DNA from: Bathymodiolus brooksi
Lineage: Eukaryota; Mollusca; Bivalvia; Mytilida; Modiolidae
Direction: 5' to 3'
Assembly: GCA_963680875.1 (NCBI GenBank)
Contig: OY804588.1
Location: 80,748,829 to 80,812,828, forward strand
Length of the DNA stretch: 64,000 nt
The notes beneath the pieces are model-generated. The model worked only from the letters and a program-made list of their open reading frames with translations, made no database searches and had not been told where the DNA came from. Of the stretch, positions 10,956 to 22,254 are shown piece after piece. Made by a program: the position numbers and the translations under genes. Numbering within the stretch: position 1 is the stretch's first letter; each line of letters begins with the position of its first letter.

Positions 10956-11584
10956 ACATATCAAATGTTGCACTCCTGACATTTGAGGGTGCTGCCTTTA
11001 ATGTGACATTCTTGGCCTTACTACTGATTTTAGTGTATCCTTTAGCTATGGTTTTGAAGCAGCAATGATGTATTAATATTTATTTATATCCCATATCTTT
11101 GAAAACTAAAAGACAACATTTCTACAATGTAATTTAGGAAAACTTGCATAAATGTTTGTTGCACTCCTGACTAGGTACATCTTTTGTACAAAGCCATATT
11201 TTTATGCAATAATAAATGTGAAGCATGATCTATTGCTATCTTATAGTATGTCAACATATCAAAGTTTGTGATGAAATAGATTTTGATAACATATTGTATG
11301 ATTTAGCACTGTGGTAGGTTGTTGAAAATTAAGGATTTTTTAAAGTGTCACAAAAAAGGGTTGCACTCCTGACAATTTTGACATGTTTTTTTGACATATT
11401 TTTTTTGTTATTCTAGATATCTTAAATATGTTTTGCAGTAACAAACATCAAATCATTACAGATCTTTTGAACTATTTAGATCCAGTAAAATCATAAAAAT
11501 GAGTAAATTAGACAGCTATAGCAGTAGGAGCCATTTTTTTGTTAAACTGCCCTTAACAAACATGGTCGCCACAAGCGATTCTTG

Positions 11585-11901
11585 CAATCGTATCTACTCG
11601 GCCATTTTCGCTACCCTACAAATAACCTCGTACGTAGATAGTAGAAATTTTTCTTAAGCCGCACAAAAATATAGTACACGAAAATCCAATATGGAAGACA
11701 TACTAAGTAAAATCTAATCATGCAAAGCTAATTAAAACTTTAACTTTTATCCATGAAAATAATTGAAATATAGAAAATTGTTTAAAATATAACTTTATCA
11801 AACTTTCATGTAACTGACATGTGAAAAGTAGTGCGATTTATACGCCTAATGCATACGAGGTTATCTGTAGGGTAGCGAGAATGGCCGGGTAGTTACGATT
11901 G
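11585..11901. mobile_element. Mutator-like MITE, 317 bp
   Basis: Terminal inverted repeats of about 48 bp start CAATCGTA(T/A)CTAC(T/C)CGGCC and include GCTACCCTACA. They are flanked by GCGATTCTTG (11575-11584) and GCTATTCTTG (11902-11911), a 10-bp target duplication with one mismatch. Long inverted repeats with a 9-11-bp duplication are the pattern of Mutator-like elements. No coding capacity. Confidence 0.8.
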
Positions 11902-12409
11902 GCTATTCTTGTTTCTGATTGGCAGATTTAAAAAAAAAATATTCTCCTCTAAAAGTTCTTAGCCAAATGAACCGAAACTTGGTATGAAGCAACTATGGAA
12001 GGTCTTCTATAAAGATTGCTCATTTCATCCCGATCCGTTAACAAACATGGTCTCCACAGATAATTCTTGTTTCTAATTGGCCGATTTTATACAGATCTTC
12101 TCTTCTCAAACTGCTTAGCCAAATGAACCGAAACTTGGTAGGAAGCAACTATGAAAGGTCTTCTATAAAGATTGCACATTTCATCCCGATCCGTTGAAAA
12201 ACATGGTCGCCACAGACAATTCTTGTTTCTGATTGGCCGATTTCTAACAATCTTCTTCTCTGAAACTGCTTAGCCAAATGAGCCGAACTTTGGTGGGAAG
12301 CACCTATAGAAGGTTCTGTCTGTATTAAGTTTCCTCAAAGCAGAATGAATGGTGAACGACATAGGCTCAAACCACTGAGCCTCTATTTTCAGTGAGCAGA
12401 GCACGAACA

Positions 12410-13225
12410 TTTGTCGTATTACAACTTGTAACGAACGTTGCATTAATCGAGTACACCTAACATTTTCTTTGTATACAAACTGCCAAAATCGTCCGTGCGG
12501 AAAGGAATTCAATACTACAGCCTTTGTTAATTTGCTTATATGTAATGTTAATGTAACCATTATACTGTGAAGAAACTTAAATATCGTATTTATGAAGTTA
12601 TTTCCACCGAGTGACTTACTTCGTTATCAACGAGTATAAAATTAAAATATTTCGTTATAAAAAGAATCTCCCACTACTCAATTGATGCGCCTGGAAAACT
12701 ACTTAAAGTGAGTGTAGCGTATTGAGCACCAATCGTGGTGTCAGTGCCACAAAAAGCATTAAATATTATTAAATTGCAATATAATGCTCAATTACAATAT
12801 GATCAGTGGTATTTACATACTGACAAACCCGGTTATTTATAAATGACCCAACCGGTTTGTATACATGTTTACATTTTGACGAAGCCGGATTTCAAAAACA
12901 TCTGTTGACATCATGTTTTAGGGTGTAACTAGTTGCTAATTGACTTTTCATCAACAAAATAGTAGTTTTAAGTAAAATCAATCATTCATCAATATTTTAT
13001 TCTTTTTTGGGCAACATTTAATTCATTCGTAAATGCAAGATATAGCGATATTTCAGTTGATTGTAATGATTTTGAAGCCGGATTCCTTATAACTTATAGA
13101 AAAATCTAATTTTACACTGCAAAAATAAATGAAATTAATAATAATAACAATCATAAAGCATCACAATTCAAAACATTATATACACAGTATATTTATAAAT
13201 ACTTATGATAATTATCCGTGTCTGC
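12410..13225. other. AT-rich sequence, no gene seen
   Basis: A 96-codon minus frame at 12270-12560 straddles the end of the tandem-core element and is not credible. CCGGTT/CCGGATT words recur at 12830-13085, but no array is formed. Confidence 0.45.
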
Positions 13226-13226
13226 T

Positions 13227-13434
13227 TTAAAACTACCGATTTAAAATATACCGGATGTTGACCAAACATTTTCGATCGGAGCTCTTTGACGACAGTGTAT
13301 ATAGCGATCTTGTATATAAATGTAATTCTACATACAGAGATCTGATCAAAAAAGGTATTTCCCATCGATGTGTTTATGGCGTCGATATAAACAAAGCTAA
13401 TAATGCTCAAGTCTTGCAGGTGCCGTCGTGATCG
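13227..13434 (+). pseudogene. Coding-like fragment, unrecognised, truncated by a SINE
   Basis: An open frame starts after a TAA and reads NYRFKIYRMLTKHFRSELF, then DDSVYSDLVYKCNSTYRDLI, KKGISHRCVYGVDINKANNA and QVLQVPS before a stop. There is no ATG near its start. Part of it is homologous to the fragment at 6286-6400. A family A SINE begins immediately after it, so the 3' part is displaced or lost. No family could be named. Confidence 0.4.
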
Positions 13435-13435
13435 T

Positions 13436-13685
13436 AAGGTAGTTGGATTTACAAATATGTATGCAATCAGTGGCCTATCACCAGTAATGTTGTGAGTTCT
13501 GAGTTCGACACAGGAACGAGATGTCCTTGATACAGAATTATGTGATACAGTTCTGTCAGTTACTTACGACAGGTCGGTGGTTTTCTCCGAGTACTACAGG
13601 TTTCCTCTACCAATAAAACTAACAGCCAGAATATAGCTGAAATATTGTTGAAAGTGGCACTAAACACCATAACCCTAACCCACAA
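13436..13685 (+). mobile_element. SINE, family A
   Basis: It has the head word GGTAGTTGGATTTACA, a B-box-like GAGTTCGACAC, the TGGTTTTCTCCGAGTACT central block and the GAAATATTGTTGAAAGTGGC tail, then CCATAACCCTAACCC. Confidence 0.85.
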
Positions 13686-13689
13686 ATCT

Positions 13690-14075
13690 TGCACATCTAA
13701 GCTTATAAAATCACTGAAAAATGTTAATCGAAGCGATTATTATTTATAGACTATAGTTGACTCTTTGAAATAAATTGTTTGTACTAATAATGCAGAACTT
13801 GAGCTAGCAATTAAATCAGCTCATTTGTTTTTCATTCCATGTTATATTAATATTTTATATTCAGTATTTAATTCCAACAATAGTTTCTTTAAATATTTAT
13901 GACTAAGTGATATTAAATCTGATAGAAGTATTAATTATGATTTCTTATACGAAGATTAATAATCTTTAGCCAACATATTCCACCATCTGAGTTCGTAGTT
14001 AGTTAACAGCAATCATTCACTAACAATGATGTTGTACTACTCATATTAACTCTGTCATTCCGTCTTGTTATATTT
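13690..14075. other. AT-rich sequence, nothing seen
   Basis: No supported features. Confidence 0.5.
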
Positions 14076-14079
14076 TTTT

Positions 14080-14380
14080 GTCTTCTTAGGTGGAAGTGAA
14101 TACGTGAAGGATTTATTATTGTTTGTGTATTTCTGTATTTCCGTAGAAGATCCAATTATCACAAGAAAAAAGGGGGTAATTATCCAATCGACCGCTTAAG
14201 CTTGGCCATGTTTGTGTTGCTGTCTCAATCCAGGACCATGCTTTTTATCAGCATAATTATGTTTTATATCTTTTTTGTATTCAATGATTAGAAGTGAGAG
14301 GTGCACTGCTGTTCATTTTGTTGTTATTGGTGGAATTGCTGACAAATCACCGTTTAAACTTTCTTTTCGTGACTGAAATT
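14080..14380 (+). mobile_element. Dispersed element, family E copy
   Basis: Shares GAAGTGAGAGGTGCACTG, GTTGTTATTGGTGGAATTG and ATCACCGTTTAAACTTTCTT with the copies at 3.6, 25.3 and 44.8 kb. Confidence 0.6.
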
Positions 14381-14826
14381 ATAAGCCTTTCCTTTTATGA
14401 TATTTTTGGTGTTCTTTTATGATAGAAAGGAATAGTTTTGTTCTGTATAAAATCCAGGTGTATATTTCTTCCGTTTTGATGCGTTTTCTATGTAAGACAA
14501 GCCATAAAGACAGCTGCGCGTGACCTTGTCTTACATGGCATTGTCAGCCAATCAAATCGGCCGAGCATAATCAATGGAGTCCGCTTCTACTACTGCTGTA
14601 GTAATATAAATTGTCGTCTTAGTAGATCTAAAAATGCTTCAAATATCAATTTTACCTGAATTTTAACTGATTTCCCCTGATAGATTTAATGCGGTTTTAA
14701 ATAAGTGTGTATTTACTGCATTGCACGTGGCGTTGTAATATTTTGTGTAGTAAACATGACATTGACATGCGAATGAATGAATGAATGAAATCGACATGCT
14801 TTGTTTTTAAGTTGAAACGGAAGAAA

Positions 14827-14994
14827 CAGGTATTTGCACTCGTCCTTATTGAAGATCTGGGATTTTTTCCACTCGTGAGAGAAATTCAGCGTCTTTCCAC
14901 TCGTTCCGCTACGCTTTACTCGTGAAAAGACGGAATTTCTCACACTCGTGGAAGGAATCCCAGATCTTCAATAGGGACTCGTGTAAGAACCTAT
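14827..14994. mobile_element. Foldback element (hairpin)
   Basis: The interval is one long imperfect palindrome: CCTTATTGAAGATCTGGGAT near 14845 pairs with ATCCCAGATCTTCAATAGGG near 14957, and TCGTGAGAGAAATTC pairs with GAATTTCTCACACTCG. The centre is a short GC-rich loop. A snap-back MITE is the simplest reading. The 76-codon minus frame here is a by-product. Confidence 0.8.
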
Positions 14995-14999
14995 TAATC

Positions 15000-15483
15000 T
15001 TATATAGACACGACGTCACTAATCATCCATTGAATGCAATTCATAGATTACAGACATTTTTAGAAAATTAAAGATAATGAATTTGAGATTTGTAGGCGAT
15101 TAATGCTGATTTATTTTAATGTTGTGGTCGTATTCTATATTGACATTTCATTTTGTCATTAATAAAGCGATACCTTCCCTTTCATCGCTCAATAAACCCA
15201 CAATTTGTTTAATCAATCTCTTCTTTTTCATTTCCTGTTTTAAAACTGACAGACAAAAATATCAATGTCAAAAAAAAAATATAGATAATATTTAAATGAA
15301 ATTGGTATTGTTTCTGACTAGATCAATTTATCCGCCCAGTTGTCAGGGTTTCGGGATGACATTGTTTATTTGGTATAATTATTTTGAAATTTAGAGTTCA
15401 TAAATAAAGTTATTACAATGAAAATTAAGGTAGTCTGCCCTGGGGTATATGTGACCTTAGACACATTTTTGATATCATGTTCA
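15000..15483. other. AT-rich sequence, nothing seen
   Basis: No supported features. Confidence 0.5.
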
Positions 15484-15615
15484 GGCCCTTTGGTATTCTT
15501 CCTTCCAAAAACTTTTAAATTATTTGGGTTTGAAATCTGTCGATTTTGAGCATACCTGATGACGTTTATAACAAAAACACGCCATGAACACTAACTTAGA
15601 TATCTACGTTTATCT
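15484..15615 (+). mobile_element. Dispersed element, family F end
   Basis: Has GGCCCTTTGGTATTCTTCC, GAGCATACCTGATGACG and TTAGATATCTACGTTTAT in the family order. Confidence 0.65.
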
Positions 15616-15649
15616 ATTCCATATATCTTATATTATGCCCACAAAGGAA

Positions 15650-15960
15650 TACACCGCAAATTATAAAGAACCTGGGTTCTCAAAACTGCATGGTACAATC
15701 CTTTTGAAAAATTGTTCGCTTCTTGTGTGTGTCGCATCAAATAAAGATCTCTCTTTGAATGGAACGAACGTGCTCTGAAAATACCGCGTTACTTGAATGA
15801 AACGAAAACACCAATTGCAAGAGTAGTCGGTAATGCTTTCCATCGCATCCACTGTATACCGCTCAAAGTGTGGCAATATAATTCGTACATAGGTATACCA
15901 CGGTGCAATCTGTCTATTTTTTTTTACCTCCGTGCAGATTTATTGTGTGTAAACTTCTTT
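15650..15960. other. Coding-like patch, strand unclear
   Basis: GC-richer than its flanks. A 71-codon minus frame (15661-15876) and two consecutive plus frames (to 15778 and 15793-15975) cover it. Neither strand shows clear splice sites or a known motif. It could be a decayed transposon gene. Confidence 0.2.
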
Positions 15961-16249
15961 CTGTGTGGACGATAGATGTTCAAAGTTCTCCCTTGACGTT
16001 AAAGAACAATCAATCTTAAAATAACTAAATCATATGTTGTGTACTTACTCTACTCTTTGAATCGTTGTTAATAAAAATAGTAATCGATAAATACAATGGC
16101 TGTTCATTTTGGTATTTATCTTTACCTGAAATAATATTTTGGCATATCAATACAAATTAAGTTGACAGATCTCAATATCTTATTATCATTATCATAGATT
16201 CATCAAAAAGGTTTTGAAAACATATGAATGAAAGAAAAGATTGAAGATA

Positions 16250-16745
16250 ACAAAGGGGTAATCAGAAGATGTGAAACGAAGCAAACAGATAATAAAATGG
16301 CCAATCGTTTGACGATAACGAAGGGGTAATCAGAAGATGTGAAACGAAGCAAACAGATAATAGAATGGCCAATCGTTTGAAGATACCGAAGGCGTAATCA
16401 GAAGCTGTGAATAGAAGCAGGACAGACAATGCCATGTCCAAACGTTTGACGATACCAGAGGGATAGCCACAAGGCGTAAATTGAAGCAGAACAGACAATG
16501 CAATGTCCAAACGATTGAAGATACCAAAGGGATAGCCACAAGCGTAAATTGAAGCAGAACAAACAATGCATTGGCCAAACGTTTGACGGTACCAAAGGGG
16601 TAATCACAAGCTGAGATGCGAAGCAGGACAGACAATAAAATGGCCGACAGTTTGAAGATAACAACAATTCGTAAATTGAAGTAGCACGGACAGTACAATG
16701 AAGTTTTACAAATACAATAGAGTTTTGAGACATTTTGTGTCAACG
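16250..16745. repeat. 68-bp tandem array with family D core, ~7 copies
   Basis: Diverged 68-bp units contain AAAGGGGTAATCAGAAG, GAAGCA(A/G)(A/G)ACAGACAAT and TGGCCAAACGTTTGA. The AAAGGGGTAATCA core is shared with arrays at 31.7 and 45 kb. Long minus frames (82-137 codons) over the array are by-products. Confidence 0.9.
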
Positions 16746-16749
16746 TATA

Positions 16750-17395
16750 GCGATGGCGATAGAAATAAAATGAATGTCTATCTGTAATCTGACCTGTTAT
16801 AAGTTCAGTTGGGAATTTTAACTTAAAATGTATAATCTATATTAATTGTTGCAATGCAAAATTCTGTAAAAAAATTAATCTTCTAAAAGCTCAGATTGTA
16901 ATATTTTGACAATTATATTTTCTTCAAAATTTCATTATCTTTAAGTGTCAGTACTTTCCATTCTTGAGAATATTTTTAATCAATTTGATATATTTTTTTG
17001 GATAAAAATGAGTAGATGTGAGTTCAAACTACTGCTTCTTTCCTAATTTCCTCGAATTATCTATGAAAATTATGGTCAGATGGAAAAGTTTTTTTCACAG
17101 CCAAAATTCGTCAAGCTTTTTAGTTCTATTGGCTCTGATATTGCAGACCAGAAATGATGGATCCGCTACATAATGTAGGTCCATACATAAATAGAGAAAT
17201 GTTATTGCCACTGTCCAATATAACTTAGGTTATATGGTGTTACTCTGGCTTGGGTCAGACACAAAGAAGTTGCCGGGATTTAATCCGTTAATGAGATCCG
17301 GTCTCTACTCGGAGAGTAGCTTTAGTGATTTTCACGGATACAACATAAGCACGAAATTCAATGAACTACACACACAGTAGCAGTCAGTAAAATAT
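16750..17395. other. AT-rich sequence, nothing seen
   Basis: No supported features. Confidence 0.5.
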
Positions 17396-17399
17396 CACA

Positions 17400-17615
17400 G
17401 TCAAGATTTGGAAACAAAGTTAAATAAATAAACTTCAATGGAAACCGACTGTGCCATCAAGAATGGATCAATACAACATTGAACACAATACACAGAACGG
17501 AGAAAAACAAAGCAAATTACACGACACAGAATACTACAAAATGGGCAATACGGACCCCACTAATAATTCCGGGGTACACCCAGGTGCTGGAGAAGGGTAA
17601 GCAGTACCTGTCTTA
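17400..17615 (+). mobile_element. Dispersed element, family D copy
   Basis: Contains ATGGGCAATACGGACCCCAC and GAGAAGGGTAAGCAGTACCT. The same order (a short AACACGAACCCAC-like block, then TGCTCCGGAAGGGTAAGCAG, then GACACCCGTCGTGTTA) recurs in at least ten places, in both orientations. No coding capacity was seen. Confidence 0.7.
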
Positions 17616-18184
17616 ATTTGAAGGTATGCATGCACGAGAAAAGAAGAGTAACCAGTTTAAATTCAAAACTGACAACATATGCCGGACATCACAGCAATGT
17701 AACTAACACATATTAGAAACAAAGACAAGGTGTCATATTTATTAGATTGAAACTTTAATAGAAAAAAGGAATTTAAGCGAAACCGGCGTGGTTTCTGACA
17801 CAACATATAATATATTATGTAAAGACAGAGTGTGCATTGAGCACAACCATGAAATAGTACGTCACGTCAAAGGAAACGTCTACATATTACCTGGATTAGG
17901 ACCATACACGTTAAACATTGGGGACTTCGTTTTCTCCTGATCACACAACATTAAAGAACATGGTAATGCAATGGCGGTTGAATTGAGAAACAGTATAATT
18001 CAGCGTGTAAAGGAGAACATCTACATCGTTTATGCTGCCCAAGCCAACTGAAGCAAAGATGCATGCTAAAACGAGGCATTATATATATGTTGTGTTGTTA
18101 TTATGACAAGGCTTGAGTAAAATTTTAAAGCCTTCTTCCGCTATTTCATTTAATATTATTTAATATAATTAAAACGTAAATATC

Positions 18185-18265
18185 AATTTTAGTGCACACG
18201 ACGCGTGTCGTGTATAATAACCTTCATCACGTAGGATTTGAAATCCCAAAAATATCAATTTTAAC
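18185..18265 (-). mobile_element. Dispersed element, family F fragment
   Basis: Reads TGCACACGACGCGTGTCGTG and AACCTTCATCACGTAGG, the reverse of the family F end. Confidence 0.5.
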
Positions 18266-18311
18266 CTAATCAAGTATGTGTTAGCCTTTTTGATACGTTC
18301 GTACATTATTA

Positions 18312-18422
18312 CGTTAATATGGTACATTTCAACCCTTCAAGTTAATAAGGTACATTTCAACCCTTCAAGTTAATAAGGTACATTAATAAGGTACGTTAAT
18401 AAGGTACATTTCAACCCGTCAA
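18312..18422. repeat. ~28-bp short tandem repeat
   Basis: Repeated AAGGTACATTTCAACCC(T/G)TCAAGTTAAT, about four partial copies. Confidence 0.8.
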
Positions 18423-18429
18423 GTTGCTT

Positions 18430-18805
18430 CAAATAAACATTAGAGAATACCGAAGGGGAAATAAAAAATGGACATTCCAGAGATACTGGCAACATAAGGT
18501 ACACAAGACAAGCAAAGCCAAAACACAACACAATATGCGTTGAACACCATTATGCGCAAACAAACAAAATAACGTATATAAGACATGAGTCCTCCTAAGA
18601 AAGAAAATAGAGGTAAAGACGAACCGAACATCATTTGTATGGGGAAGTCGTAACGGACATCACAACACGGAACTCAGAACGTAAAGACACATAATAGGAC
18701 AACACAAAAAACTAAAGCGATGAGCAACATGGACCACATGAAAACACCGGAGGTGAACTCAGGTGCTCGCGAAGAGTAAGTAGATCCTGCTTCTTATAAG
18801 ACATC
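18430..18805 (+). mobile_element. Dispersed element, family D copy
   Basis: Begins with AGAGAATACCGAAGGGG and AAAAATGGACATTCCAGAG and ends with GGTGCTCGCGAAGAGTAAG and GACATCCGTCGTGTTAC. It is near-parallel to the copy at 21085-21490, including GACGAACCGAA and CACAACACGGAACTCAG. Confidence 0.75.
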
Positions 18806-18809
18806 CGTC

Positions 18810-19970
18810 GTGTTACTTATATATACAGTCAAACTATTTTATTTCCTTTGTCTTTAATATAATTCTGAAGCTAATTTTGTATATTTTAGCCATTTTTGAT
18901 AGCTTCATACCTTGCTAAGATCTCATGATTTATTTTAACACCATCATACAGTCCCTTCAAAGTTTCTTCAAACGTCTTCTATGCAGTTGTTTCAACGCCA
19001 AAATTGACAATCCTCTTCTTGAATATTTACGAATCTGTCTGAATTGAGGATTTTGTTTTATATCAGACGAACAAAAGACAATTACCTTCTTAGTGAATAT
19101 TTTGACTAATAATTAAAGCCTTACCCATCAGTGAACTGCCGTATATAATATCTAGTACTAAAAGAATATAATTACTATTACATAGATTTAAATACAAAAG
19201 TGCTTATCCAAAATTGGCACAATGATCAAAGTTAGGGAATTCAAGATCCAATAAATTAAGTAAATATTGTAAAGATGCATTTTCCCCATTCCAAACAATA
19301 GTTTTTACAATTCGAACATCTTCAAATTTAATTTATGTTCCATTGTTTAGATAACATTGTATATTTCAAATAACATATTACTAGGTATCATTAGGTGTAT
19401 TCTAATAACTATATGCTTCCTGTGAGAATGTACTTGATTACTGCATTGGAATACAAAGTATCATTAAATTTCAGGTGCACAAAACCATCATATGCTGCTA
19501 TTGGTTGCTCCCTTTCACTAAGAAGGAAGGTTTGGACCAATAAAGTAATTTAACCCCTCCACTTATTTATTGAAGTGCCTGTACCAAGAAAGGAAGACGA
19601 ACGGTGATATTTATGTGGGTTAGAGGTTAGAGGTTAGAGGTATATATTTTGTCTTTTTTCGCTGGTTTGCTTAGTAGATTTTGGAAATTCAAACTGCTTT
19701 TTTTTCATTTTTCATTTTAGTTCAATACTTAGTATTTAATAGAACAAAAATACTAGATGCTGGCGAAGAAGTTGCAAATCCAAGGGGTCCTAGTATTTAT
19801 GTAGATTCATCACATCTACAGTTTTACAGTCGCCATTATGACTTGATTACTCGCTACGGAATATCTGTTTGACAGATGACCACCAGTATGTTCCATTTGT
19901 CGTAGTAACAACCCCGTTCCCCTCGTTTCATAATTTATCAACAGATGTTTTGCCATAGTAACACGATGAG
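18810..19970. other. AT-rich sequence, nothing firm
   Basis: It holds a short (GGTTAGA)3 block near 19618-19640, and otherwise no supported features. Confidence 0.5.
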
Positions 19971-19974
19971 TGTC

Positions 19975-20165
19975 AATAGTGGAGTAGGAATTGCTTACCC
20001 TACCGGAGCACCCGAGTTCACCTTCACTTTGTGGGGTTCGTCCAATCTTTAGTTAGTTATGTTATGTTTTGTAGATCATTGCTTGTCTTTTTCTTCTTTT
20101 TGTTATTGTTATTGTATTGTCTGATAGATTGTTTTTTATTTACGGTTAGTGACTGAATAAATCCT
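19975..20165 (-). mobile_element. Dispersed element, family D copy (reverse)
   Basis: Contains TACCGGAGCACCCGAGTTC and TTTGTGGGGTTCGTCC, the reverse of the family D 3' part. Confidence 0.65.
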
Positions 20166-20336
20166 CTCATGATATCAGACGTTGTGTAGGATAAACGTGT
20201 CACCGTGTTTTATATATTGTCACGTCACGTTACTAATGAACACTTATTTGATGACCACAAATTATGAGTGTGATTTAAATTGCAATGTCTTTACTTTTAT
20301 TACACACTTTTATTACACACTTTTTGCAAGATACTG

Positions 20337-20376
20337 CTATGGATTGATTGATTGATTGATGAATATATATAGATAA

Positions 20377-20438
<62 letters not shown>

Positions 20439-20453
20439 TGATTGATTGATTGG

Positions 20454-20518
<65 letters not shown>

Positions 20519-20534
20519 GAATATATATAGATAA

Positions 20535-20596
<62 letters not shown>

Positions 20597-20601
20597 TGAT
20601 A

Positions 20602-20672
<71 letters not shown>
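20337..20672. repeat. Compound GATT/GATA microsatellite, duplicated
   Basis: Blocks of (GATT)n and (GATA)n alternate twice, each round joined by GATGAATATATATAGATAAA, so a compound unit of about 180 bp was duplicated. The array abuts a SINE tail at 20673-20725. The 116-codon minus frame (INQS/IYLS repeats) is an artefact. Confidence 0.95.
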
Positions 20673-20728
20673 GCTTAGCGCCAACATTAGCAGTATTTCA
20701 GCTATATTGTGACGCGCTATGGATTGAT
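20673..20728 (-). mobile_element. SINE 3' tail fragment
   Basis: GCTTAGCGCCAACATTAGCA and TATTTCAGCTATATTGTG are the reverse complement of the SINE tail (family B type). The adjacent GATT repeat matches the ATCAATCAATC end of such tails. Confidence 0.75.
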
Positions 20729-20819
20729 GAAAGTAGAATTCTTATAACACGGAATAGTGTAAAGTGTAAGACATTCCTCATTTGGTTCTAGGATTATATA
20801 CGTCTTAATGCGTTTTATA

Positions 20820-21012
20820 TGGGGATGTTTCCCTCAATACGGGCAAAAAAGAGTAAATGCAAAGGAAGGACAATGCATGCAATGGTCGACAAAACGGTAC
20901 ACAGGAAACCAAGATGTACGCAACACGAATCCCACTCTAAACGGGGATGAACTCTGGGGTTCCGGAAGGATAAGAGGTTCCTGCTTCACTAATGACACCC
21001 GTCGTTTTATTG
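20820..21012 (+). mobile_element. Dispersed element, family D copy
   Basis: Contains AAGGACAATGCATGCAATGG, GTTCCGGAAGGATAAGAGG and GACACCCGTCGTTTTATTG. Confidence 0.65.
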
Positions 21013-21084
21013 TTAAGTGAAACGAATAGGAGTAAAGACCAACCGAACGTCGTTCTTACGCCAATATCATAACGGACAGCACAA

Positions 21085-21495
21085 AACGGAAATATAATAA
21101 ACATGAGAGAATACCGAAGGAGCAATCAAAAATGGACAATCCAGCGAATCTGGCAAAATAGGGTACACAATACGAAGATGCACACAAAACAAAAACATTG
21201 AACAATATGTATTGGACACCACGATACGAAAGCAAGCACAAATAACGTAAATAAGACATATGTCCTCCTACAACCAACGGGGGGTAAAGACGAACCGAAA
21301 ATCGTTTTTATGCGGAAATCGCAAAGGACATCACAACATGTAACTCAGAGCGTAAAGACACATAATAGGGAAAAGCAAAAACTAGAAAGATGAGCAACAC
21401 AAACCCAACCGGAAGAACGGGATTGAACTCAGATGCTCGTGACGGATAAACAGTTCCTACTTCTTATAAGACACCGACCGTGCTACTCATATATA
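21085..21495 (+). mobile_element. Dispersed element, family D copy
   Basis: AGAGAATACCGAAGGAGCAA and AAAAATGGACAATCCAGCG at the start, GATGCTCGTGACGGATAAAC near the end. Confidence 0.75.
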
Positions 21496-21499
21496 CAGT

Positions 21500-22245
21500 C
21501 AAGTCCGGTAAAAGTATTGGCAGTGATAGAGGAAAGAAAACCTGAAGACATGTAATTGGACAAAATGAACAACGCGAATCTTCAGAATGTTTTCCATAGA
21601 AATACCTCTGTTGCTATGTTCAATACATACAGGCAACAACGAACGCTATTTCTCTTTAAGCTTATAAAACCCTTATGCACATTTTCAGATATTAATGTGT
21701 GTTACCTGCATGTCATATTTTTTTATTAATTATTTTATCATGAAGGAGTTCCTTCACATATTTCTTCCAGTTACTTGTCATTTTTGTCATAAAAATCACG
21801 GCATACTTTAATTATCACCGCTTTGCAACATAATAAATTTATTCAGTGTAAGCTACTTGAAACGGGTATTGTCATGCATATACTCCTTTGTACACGCCAA
21901 CAAGTACAAAGTATAAAGGCATTCCTATATGATCATTGTCTTTGAAGCTCTTTGTTGTGGCATTACAATTTCAAAGTAAAAATATTGTCGCTCTGCATTA
22001 AATCAGCACCAATAAAATTGTAAAGATAAAACAACAGAACGTCAATCAATGAACATAGAAACCAGTCTACTTCATAATTTTATGAGTCAGAATTGTAATA
22101 AAAAAACTATAATTTTAATTCGTTTTGCAAATTTGAAAACAACGCTCCAGCAAAGGTTGTTTCTAATGCAATTAAAATGAAAAACAAAGAGTATCACAGT
22201 CAGAACAATTCAAAATCCAATAGATACATTGTAGAAACAAAGACA
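21500..22245. other. AT-rich sequence, nothing seen
   Basis: No supported features. Confidence 0.5.
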
Positions 22246-22254
22246 AAATCAATA

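Larger units (their letters stand above)
7722..11552. mobile_element. TTAA-flanked DNA element, 3.83 kb, non-autonomous
   Basis: Both ends abut TTAA (7718-7721 and 11553-11556). Sister units of the host repeat read GATCCGTTAACAAACATGG without the insert, so the empty site can be read from the same window. Terminal inverted repeats of about 26 bp: GGGCTGTTTCATAAAAAATG on the left, GGGCAGTTTAACAAAAAAAT from the right, both running into GGCTCC. A TTAA target duplication is the mark of piggyBac-type transposition, but the GGGC ends are not the usual CCC start of that family, so the superfamily is open. No transposase was found. The interior holds a truncated reverse transcriptase, a long palindrome and six copies of a 14-bp motif. 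Confidence 0.72.
7527..12405 (-). mobile_element. Tandem-core repeat element, split by two younger insertions
   Basis: Its outer end (TTAGCTCACCTTGCC) and the hairpin at 12366-12386 (AGGCTCAAACCACTGAGCCT) match, in reverse, the two ends of the element at 54045-56085. Inside are ~120-bp units with AGCCAAATGAACCGAAACTT, GATCCGTTAACAAACATGG and TTCTTGTTTCTGATTGGC at 7600-7720 and 11900-12310. The run of units is interrupted by the TTAA element (7722-11552) and by a Mutator-like MITE (11585-11901). It encodes no protein. Confidence 0.7.

Noticed and set aside
20337..20687. 116-codon frame of INQS/IYLS repeats
   Set aside because: Translation of a GATT/GATA microsatellite.
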